15,296 bases of DNA from Sphingomonas sp. (GTDB taxonomy: Bacteria > Pseudomonadota > Alphaproteobacteria > Sphingomonadales > Sphingomonadaceae): positions 1 through 15,296 of the forward strand of contig JASLBO010000493.1 in the NCBI GenBank assembly GCA_030146605.1, in the 5' to 3' direction. Numbering within the stretch: the stretch's first letter is position 1; each line of letters starts with the position of its first letter. Shown here piece after piece: positions 4,745 through 11,337 of the stretch. The notes below the pieces were generated by a model that saw nothing but the letters and a program-made list of their open reading frames with translations, searched no databases and was not told the DNA's origin. The translations under genes and the position numbers were made by a program.

Positions 4745-5902
4745 ATGTTGAAAAGAATAGCTGTAGCGCTTGGCATGGTTGCGGTTATGGGCGGGTTCGT
4801 CGATGTTGCAAACGCCCGCACACCCTCGGCCTCCGAGGCTGAAAACAAGAAAAGCACAATCGACGGTTTGATCCAAAGCGAGATGCTCGCCCGCGGCATA
4901 CCCGGGCTCCAGCTGACGATCGTCCAGCGTGGCAAGATCGTGTTAACTGGCGCCTATGGCAAGGCGAACATCGAGACCGCGGACCCCGTTACGGAGCAAA
5001 CCGTGTTCCCGATCAACTCGATCAGCAAGGCATTTGCCGGCGTCGCAGCAATGCAGCTCGTCGCGGCCGGCAAGCTTGATCTGGATGCGCCGCTGGCAAC
5101 CTACCTCGACGCGCTACCGGCGTCGTGGAGAGGCATTACCGTCAGGCAGATACTCACCCACGTGTCCGGTCTGCCCGAGATCGTAGACGACAATCTTCGG
5201 CTGATCGACGGCGCACCCGATGCCGCCTGGGCAAAGGTGCAGGAACTTCCCGTTCGGTTCCCGGCCGGATCACGATTTGACTATACCCAGACCAATTATG
5301 TCGCGTTGGGAAGAATCATCGAAAAGGTCACGGGTAAGCCCTTCTCTGATTTCGTACGCGACCGGCAGCTCGACATCGTCGGCATGCGGAGCACTGATTT
5401 CGCCGGCTCCGCCGCAGCGGGACCTCGCGTTGCGTCTCTCTACACCCATCTGACGCTACTGACGAAAGGAACGGAGACCGTTGGCGTCGAACGCAGCAAG
5501 ACCCCGTTTGCGCGTCACGAGCCGTGGACAGAATCGTTGCTGCCGGCCGGTGGTATCCGAGCCACGGCTACAGATTTGGCCAACTGGACAATCGCCCTGC
5601 AGAAGCTGAAGTTGATGGACAAGCACCACCTCAGACAGCTCTGGACGCCGCAGCCGCTCAACGATGGAACTTATCGCGGCTTTGACGCCACCATAAATGG
5701 TTATGCGCTGGGTTGGCCCATAATTCGGCGGCCGGCGCATCCTGCCGTCACCCCCACCGGGGGAGCGCGCGCCGCGATCTTCATCTATCCCGAGGACGAC
5801 CTTACGGTGATCGTTCTCACCAACTTGATGGGTGCGTCGCCTCAGAAGTTCATCGATAAGATCGCTGCAACCTACATACCCGGGCTTATCGTCGAAAATT
5901 GA
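4745..5902 (+). CDS. Secreted serine hydrolase, class C beta-lactamase / esterase superfamily
   Basis: A 385-residue exported protein. The signal peptide ends near residue 25 (hydrophobic core, then ANA before RT). The fold matches the beta-lactamase-like serine hydrolases: catalytic S92-I-S-K95 in FPINSISKAF, then LDLDAPLATYL, ILTHVSGLPE (136-145), FPAGSRFDY followed by YVALGRIIEKVTGKPF, and LLPAGGIRATATDLANW. The usual Y-x-N motif appears as Y180-T-Q, and the usual K/H-x-G motif as T338-G-G. These replacements make a true antibiotic-hydrolysing AmpC unlikely and suggest an esterase or peptidase. The ATG at 4745 follows only a weak ribosome binding site (GACGGA). The codon usage resembles the neighbourhood. 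It stands alone between an IS remnant and a gene-free stretch, so context gives no substrate. Confidence 0.85.
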   Translation: MLKRIAVALGMVAVMGGFVDVANARTPSASEAENKKSTIDGLIQSEMLARGIPGLQLTIVQRGKIVLTGAYGKANIETADPVTEQTVFPINSISKAFAGVAAMQLVAAGKLDLDAPLATYLDALPASWRGITVRQILTHVSGLPEIVDDNLRLIDGAPDAAWAKVQELPVRFPAGSRFDYTQTNYVALGRIIEKVTGKPFSDFVRDRQLDIVGMRSTDFAGSAAAGPRVASLYTHLTLLTKGTETVGVERSKTPFARHEPWTESLLPAGGIRATATDLANWTIALQKLKLMDKHHLRQLWTPQPLNDGTYRGFDATINGYALGWPIIRRPAHPAVTPTGGARAAIFIYPEDDLTVIVLTNLMGASPQKFIDKIAATYIPGLIVEN

Positions 5903-6789
5903 TAGCAGCGTCGCGTTCGAGCTGATCTGAGGCTGTTCACGCCCAAAATACTGAGCCAGCGGGCGACGTTCTATGTGTCGTCCCTAGCAGCTTCGACTGC
6001 GCAATAACGACGATTTCAGAAGCCAGGAATTGAAAGCGCCGACGATCGTCGTCCGGGGGGAACAAGAACTTGCTCGCCGAAGGCGCGCATCCCTCCGTGA
6101 CCTCTCGATTCGGAGTTCAGCCTGAACTGACGTCCGCTCTAGGGCATCGCCTGCAACTCGGTCGAGGACCGGAATTGGGCGCGTAGCTGCCTATCTATGC
6201 TGCGCGTCCACTTCGGGCCGATACTCGATTGGCGGCTTATGGGATAAGTCGCGAGAACGGCCCTTCGTTCAGTTAGGTTCTGGAGAAGAGAAGACCCATA
6301 CTCGCAGGTTCAAGCAGGGCTCAGCCCTCCTCAGAAGTGGACGCGCGTTCATCGTGCCTACGCCCGGTTTTGACGCGGGCGGCAAAGCCCCCGACTTGCT
6401 GGGCTAATCACTAAGGCGCTCGCTCTCGGCTGTTGCGAGCCATGCCGCCGCGCGCAACATTGCATCGAAGTGGTGTCGGAATTGCTGCTGCCTGCCAACA
6501 ACTGTTGCAATAAGGCCGGCGGCATGCTGACGGACCGGCCGCCGACCGTCCTGCAGGCGGTCAACACACGGCTGCTCACGCTCGCGCCCGAGCGCCACTA
6601 TGGCTGCGGGGACTATACCGCGTCGCCGCACAAAGGCTGCGGATTGCTGCTCGCACACACCGCGGGCGGACTTCGCCCCAGCGCCGCCAGGAATGCGCGA
6701 ATGGCGCCGTCGCGAGCGCGATCGCCGACGCGTGGAGCGACGGCCGGACGCGCCGGCAGGCAGGCGGACCAAGCTGCCCTGAGTTCGTT
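5903..6789. other. Gene-free stretch of 887 bp
   Basis: No reading frame here gives a protein I recognise or that looks coding. Several open frames of 70-120 codons occur between about 6358 and 6830 on both strands, but they are arginine-rich or low-complexity, mutually overlapping and lack ribosome binding sites. The stretch holds a 12-bp palindrome CGACGATCGTCG at 6040-6051, a 13-bp inverted repeat at 6202-6214 and 6334-6346, and an AGGGCT/AGCCCT hairpin near 6317-6329. No intrinsic terminator with a T-run is visible for either converging gene. The right half may contain a decayed gene. Confidence 0.5.
6202..6346. repeat. Two 13-bp inverted copies 119 bp apart
   Basis: GCGCGTCCACTTC at 6202-6214 recurs as its exact reverse complement GAAGTGGACGCGC at 6334-6346. 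The resulting 145-bp unit has no coding potential. Such an arrangement is seen in miniature inverted-repeat elements (MITEs) or as paired binding sites. No target-site duplication is evident next to the arms, which weakens the transposon reading. Confidence 0.45.
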
Positions 6790-9642
6790 CTACTGCTGCC
6801 GCACCGTAATAGGTCTTCCTTCATAAACGAAGGCTTGGGATCCGGTGTCGAAGTTGAGCGCGCTCGCCTTGCCGGGACTATAAAAGCGGACGGAGATGCC
6901 GCGGCGCGGCGGCATCTTATCATAGCTTCCCGTACGCGCGCCTATCGTAAGCGTGCCGGCCGCCTCGCTCCACTGCACCGGGATACGCGCGAACCGCCCC
7001 TTCGCATAATCACGGCTGGTGCCGTCATCTTCATAGATCGAGAAATGCCCGTCGGCGCCGGTATATACATGAAGCACCAGCGAACCGCCTTGTGCCTGTG
7101 CGGTGTGTTGGATTTCCAGCCCGGTCGGTACAATGGCCCCGGCGCGGACGAAAACCGGCATGCGCTCACGCGGTGCCTCGGCGGTGACACTCTGCCCGCC
7201 CTTGTGGAAGCGCCCGCTCTCCAGCGCGTACCATCCGGTGCCGGCCGGGAGATAGACGCTGCGCGAACGCGCCTGGAACTGCGTCACGGGCGCGACCAGC
7301 AGCGACGGGCCAAACATGTATTGGTCATCGACGTTCCAGGCCCTGCGGTCCTGCGGGAAGTCCATGACCAGCCCGCGCATGATCGTGCCATCCTTGAAGT
7401 GCGTGTCGGCACCCACTGTGTAGATGTACGGCAGCAGGCGGTAGCGCAGTTTGTTGTACCAGAGCATCGAATCGTACATCGCCTGATCACCCTTGGCGAT
7501 CTCATAGATCTCGCGGAATGGCGTCTCCCCATGGCTGCGGAACAGCGGCGAGAATGCGCCGAACTGGAACCAACGCAGGTTGAGCTCGCGCCATTCCGGC
7601 ACCGCTTCCGGCAGCTGCCTGGTATAGCGGTCCTCGACCGAGAAGCCGCCAATGTCGTGAGTCCAGTTGGGGATGCCCGACATCGACAAGTTCACGCCGG
7701 CCGAAATCTGGTCGCGGAAATCCTCCCAGCGCGCCGCCACATCGCCCGACCACAAGGCCGAGGACGCGCGCTGGGTGCCGGCAAAGCCCGAGCGCGTCAG
7801 GATGAACGGGCGCTTGTCCGGCTCTGCCTTGCGCAGACCCTCAGCGAAACCGTCGGCATGGACGAGCGGGAAGGAATTGAAGAATTCGGCACCCGGCCCG
7901 AGCGCCGTCGGACCCATGCGTTCCTTGCGTTGATCGATAGACAAGTTCGAGTGGATGTCAGGTTCGGTCGCGTCCATCCACCAGGCATCGAAGCCCTTGT
8001 CGACGAGCTTCTCGCGCACCTGTCGGAAGTAGATTTGCCGTGCCTCGGGGGCATAGGGGTCATAGTCTGTATTCTGGTAGCCGGGTCCAACCCAGTCCTT
8101 CTCCTGCGCGTCGAGATTGCCGCGGTAGAGATATCCCTTGGCCGCCAGCTCCTTGGCGTTATCGGTGTTCGGATAGAATTTCGGCCACACCGAGATCATG
8201 ATCCGTGCGTTCATCTTGTGAACGTCATCAACCATCTTTTCGGGGTCCGGAAACCGCTTCTTGTCGAAGTTGTGGCTGCCCCACTGATCCTCGGGCCAGT
8301 AGAACCAGTCCTGAACGATGTTGTCGAGCGGGATCTGGCGGTTGCGATATTCGCGCACCACGCCGACCAACTGGTCCTGGGTCTCGTAGCGTTGGCGGCT
8401 CTGCCAGAAGCCATAGGCCCATTTCGGCATCATGGACGCCTTCCCGGTGAGATCGCGGTACCCGGCGATCACATCGTCCATGTTGCGACCGCCGACGAAA
8501 TAGTAATCGATCGAATGCCCGACCTCGGACGACATCCATAGCGAGTTGCGGTCCTGCCTGGCCAGTGGAGCGCTGTGGAATAGCGACAGATAGCCCGCGT
8601 TCGGCTCCCATTCGATACGGACGTTGACGGGCTTGCCCTTGGTCATCGGCAAATCAATATTCTCGAACCAGGGGTTCCAGTTCACGCGCCAGCCGTCATA
8701 CACCAGCTTGTTGTCCGCAAAGACCTTGACGTAACTCGACGAATAGAGCCGAAATTTGTGCGTGCCGGTGGCATCGGGGTGGACTATTCCCGTCCACACC
8801 ACATTCTGTTTGCCAATTACGACACCGGCGGTGTTCTGGCCGCTCTGTGCAGATGCGACGGTCTTGGCCTTCGCCTCCGCGGGCCAATTTTTCTGGTCCT
8901 TGATGAACTGGTAGTCGATGAACGACTCCTGGCGCGTCACCGCGGGTTTCCCGTCCAGGAAATATTCCGCCTTCCAGCCCGGCTTGCCGCCGCTGGTAAC
9001 CTTCAGCCCCTGGCCGACGTGATCATAGGGCTTGGGATTGCCGAAGCGGGTGATCGAGTTGTTGTCCCACAGCAGTCCGTAATTGCGAGTCGACACCAGG
9101 AACGGAACTGCGATGTCCATGTTGTGCTGGGCCAGTTCGACGTCCTCGCCGTTATAGTTCATCTGGCGGAACTGGTGCTGGCCCAGGCCGTAAAAGCCCT
9201 CGTCGGAGCTGCGGTTGAACTGCTGCTCTATCGCCTGGAACGGCTTGTTCTCCACAGTGACCGGCGTGAAACCCCGCCGGGCGGTCTCGTCGAGCACGAT
9301 CTTGCCCGTTGCGTCGCGGAACTGGACATGGCCGTCGCGCAGCCGAATCTCGGCGGAGGCGCGGGCAGCCTTCACGGTCACCAGCCCGCTCGCCTCGGTG
9401 ACGGTATAGTCGCCATGCGGCTTTGCCAGGACCATCAGGCTGGTTGGGAGGTTCAAGTCCTCGGCGGGCGTCGCCGTCACGCGGAAGCTGTCCTCACCGT
9501 AGACGAGCACGCGGACGCGCTTGGCCGCGCCTTCGGCAGGCGTGACGAGCACGCCATTGGGTATCCGCTCGACGCTCTGCGCGGTGGCGAGGCCGGGGGT
9601 CAGGGCAAAAGCTGCGGCAGCGCCGACAAACCAGTGCTTCAC
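6790..9642 (-). CDS. GH31 alpha-xylosidase / alpha-glucosidase with PA14 insert, exported
   Basis: A 950-residue glycoside hydrolase family 31 enzyme. The signal peptide ends near residue 21 (LATA before QS). An N-terminal beta-sandwich (about 30-220) is followed by a PA14-like insert (about 225-365, from WKAEYFLDGKP), then the catalytic barrel from about 400: WAYGFWQSRQRY, IPLDNIVQDWFYW, the nucleophile Asp557 in WWMDATEPD, the acid/base Asp634 in LWSGDVAARWEDF, and a C-terminal beta domain. The PA14 insert and overall length are those of Cellvibrio japonicus Xyl31A, which removes the non-reducing alpha-1,6-xylose from xyloglucan oligosaccharides. The start is GTG at 9642 with AAGGAG upstream. 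It lies 46 bp after the GH35 gene, last of a three-gene operon. Alpha-xylosidase is favoured over alpha-glucosidase by this context, not proven by it. Likely location is periplasm or outer membrane. Confidence 0.9.
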   Translation of the reverse strand: MKHWFVGAAAAFALTPGLATAQSVERIPNGVLVTPAEGAAKRVRVLVYGEDSFRVTATPAEDLNLPTSLMVLAKPHGDYTVTEASGLVTVKAARASAEIRLRDGHVQFRDATGKIVLDETARRGFTPVTVENKPFQAIEQQFNRSSDEGFYGLGQHQFRQMNYNGEDVELAQHNMDIAVPFLVSTRNYGLLWDNNSITRFGNPKPYDHVGQGLKVTSGGKPGWKAEYFLDGKPAVTRQESFIDYQFIKDQKNWPAEAKAKTVASAQSGQNTAGVVIGKQNVVWTGIVHPDATGTHKFRLYSSSYVKVFADNKLVYDGWRVNWNPWFENIDLPMTKGKPVNVRIEWEPNAGYLSLFHSAPLARQDRNSLWMSSEVGHSIDYYFVGGRNMDDVIAGYRDLTGKASMMPKWAYGFWQSRQRYETQDQLVGVVREYRNRQIPLDNIVQDWFYWPEDQWGSHNFDKKRFPDPEKMVDDVHKMNARIMISVWPKFYPNTDNAKELAAKGYLYRGNLDAQEKDWVGPGYQNTDYDPYAPEARQIYFRQVREKLVDKGFDAWWMDATEPDIHSNLSIDQRKERMGPTALGPGAEFFNSFPLVHADGFAEGLRKAEPDKRPFILTRSGFAGTQRASSALWSGDVAARWEDFRDQISAGVNLSMSGIPNWTHDIGGFSVEDRYTRQLPEAVPEWRELNLRWFQFGAFSPLFRSHGETPFREIYEIAKGDQAMYDSMLWYNKLRYRLLPYIYTVGADTHFKDGTIMRGLVMDFPQDRRAWNVDDQYMFGPSLLVAPVTQFQARSRSVYLPAGTGWYALESGRFHKGGQSVTAEAPRERMPVFVRAGAIVPTGLEIQHTAQAQGGSLVLHVYTGADGHFSIYEDDGTSRDYAKGRFARIPVQWSEAAGTLTIGARTGSYDKMPPRRGISVRFYSPGKASALNFDTGSQAFVYEGRPITVRQQ

Positions 9643-9688
9643 GTCGTTGGACTCCTTCGTTGTTCGGTTTCGCCGGGGCGTAACGGCC

Positions 9689-11314
9689 TCAGCGATAGGT
9701 CCCCATCGTCACCTTCAGCAGCACAGGCTTGTCGGTGAAGTTGAACCCGTAATCGATTTGGTCGCCGTTCCAGCGGCGCGACATGCGCCAATTGCCGTCG
9801 ACGAACGTTCCTTCCTCGGCGCTGACGATCTGGGTCGCCGCGCCTTTCCCCTCGGTCAGGCCCAGCCGAATGCGGACATGCCGGCCGGTAAGCAGGAAGG
9901 TATCGGGACCAAGCTGCGCCACCAGCCCGCCGCCCTCCGGCTTGTCGGCGACGGGGTGCGGATCCTGCTTCAACCATGTCCAGTCGGCCTCTCCCATCTG
10001 CCAGCGGCCATATTGCATGGTGATGCGCCAGCGGCCGAGCACGTGCGACTGGTCCTTGCCGTCGCTCCCCTTTGCCGCGCCCCACGTCGGGTGCTCGAAG
10101 GCGATCCGGGCCCAATCGCGCGCAATCGGATGAAACAGGGCATAAGGGTCGGCAAAGGCGGCGACGGTCGCCTCATCGAAGCTCTTGGCGCCGAGCGGAT
10201 AGTTGAAGAAGCCGGTCTCATCCATGCCGAACGGCGCGAAACCGATCGCGCCGCGCCCGAGTGCCGGCCACAGGAAGCGGCCATACTCGGCAGCGTTGCC
10301 GATCTCTGGCACCATCAATGCGTTGTCGGGCCTGGCATATTGGTCGAGAAAGCCGGTAACCTGCTCGGGATTGCGATTGTAGATGTCGGGTGCGATCAGA
10401 TCGAGCGCAGGCGCCGCGGCCTTCCAGATCGGCATCACGTCCCAATTTGGACCGCCTGAAGGGCCCGCCCCCTTCGCTGGATCGAAAGCGTCGCCAAGTG
10501 CTGCGTTCGCATACATGGGCAGCGGCTTCACGACCTTGCCCGCAGCGGCGATCTCGCCGATATATTTGGCAAAGTACCAGCTGTTGAAATACCGGTCCGC
10601 GTTGGCGCCGAAGACTTGGCTCCAGCTCCCCGCCTGCTTGTTCGTCGCCTTCAGGAGCGGAGCGGGAACGGGCCCGGCGAACAGCTTCTGCGCCGCGGGG
10701 GCATGATCGCGGTCCAGCGCATAACTGCCGCTTTCATTCTGCGGCTGCACCATGATTACGGTGTTCTGCGCATCTATCCGCTTCAGATGCGTCATAAGGG
10801 CGACGAATGCGCGCTTGTCCGCCTCCAGCGTGGCGCCACCATGCGGACTGAGCACATAATGCGCGCTGCCGTCCGGCTTCTGCATGCGGGCGAAGCGGCG
10901 CGTGTCGGACTTTACCCAGCCCGGCACATAAGTGCTGCCGGTGTTTTTCCAGCTGGCGAACCACAACAGCACCAGCCGCATGTCGTTCGCGCGCGCCTGC
11001 TCCACCAGCGTGTCAACGAAGGAGAAGTCGAACCGTCCCTCGATGGGCTCGACCTGCTCCCAGGCGACGGGGATTTCCAGAGTGTTGGCATGGATCCGCT
11101 TCAGGAACGGCCAAACCTTGGGCAGCGCGTCGGGATAATTGCTGGAATTGTTCGCCTGTGCGCCGAGCATCAGGAACGGCACACCATCGACTATTAGCGC
11201 ATGCTTGCCGTCGCGCGTGGCAATGCGCGGCACATCCTGTCCGGCCGCCGCAATGGGTGAAACGGCGGCAGCAAGCGGAAGAAGAGCCGAAACCATACGG
11301 AGAAAGTAGGTCAT
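9689..11314 (-). CDS. GH35 beta-galactosidase, exported
   Basis: A 541-residue glycoside hydrolase family 35 enzyme. The signal peptide ends near residue 24 (IAAA before GQDVP). The TIM barrel begins with FLMLGAQANNSSNY (47-60), contains NTLEIPVAWEQVEPIEGRFDFS (77-98), the acid/base Glu194 in QPQNESGSY, and the nucleophile Glu337 in MVPEIGN; a beta-rich C-terminal region follows from about 420. Length and motifs match the Cellvibrio japonicus Bgl35A group, which removes beta-1,2-galactose from xyloglucan side chains. It follows the TonB-dependent receptor by 23 bp and precedes the GH31 gene, so galactose removal would expose the xylose for GH31 after partial backbone processing. The ATG at 11314 has only a distant AGGAAGGG (about 13 bases upstream); an internal ATG at 11296 would shorten the signal peptide and lacks a site. 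Confidence 0.92.
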   Translation of the reverse strand: MTYFLRMVSALLPLAAAVSPIAAAGQDVPRIATRDGKHALIVDGVPFLMLGAQANNSSNYPDALPKVWPFLKRIHANTLEIPVAWEQVEPIEGRFDFSFVDTLVEQARANDMRLVLLWFASWKNTGSTYVPGWVKSDTRRFARMQKPDGSAHYVLSPHGGATLEADKRAFVALMTHLKRIDAQNTVIMVQPQNESGSYALDRDHAPAAQKLFAGPVPAPLLKATNKQAGSWSQVFGANADRYFNSWYFAKYIGEIAAAGKVVKPLPMYANAALGDAFDPAKGAGPSGGPNWDVMPIWKAAAPALDLIAPDIYNRNPEQVTGFLDQYARPDNALMVPEIGNAAEYGRFLWPALGRGAIGFAPFGMDETGFFNYPLGAKSFDEATVAAFADPYALFHPIARDWARIAFEHPTWGAAKGSDGKDQSHVLGRWRITMQYGRWQMGEADWTWLKQDPHPVADKPEGGGLVAQLGPDTFLLTGRHVRIRLGLTEGKGAATQIVSAEEGTFVDGNWRMSRRWNGDQIDYGFNFTDKPVLLKVTMGTYR

Positions 11315-11337
11315 CGCTGGCGCTCGGCCCTTCCTGT

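Noticed and set aside
6835..8541. Open reading frame of 568 codons on the plus strand
   Set aside because: It is antisense to the GH31 gene, whose catalytic motifs are unmistakable; long antisense frames are common in high-GC coding DNA, and the peptide is Arg/His/Val-rich without a recognisable domain.
8758..9738. Plus-strand frame of 326 codons
   Set aside because: Antisense to the 5' part of GH31 and the end of GH35; no family resemblance.
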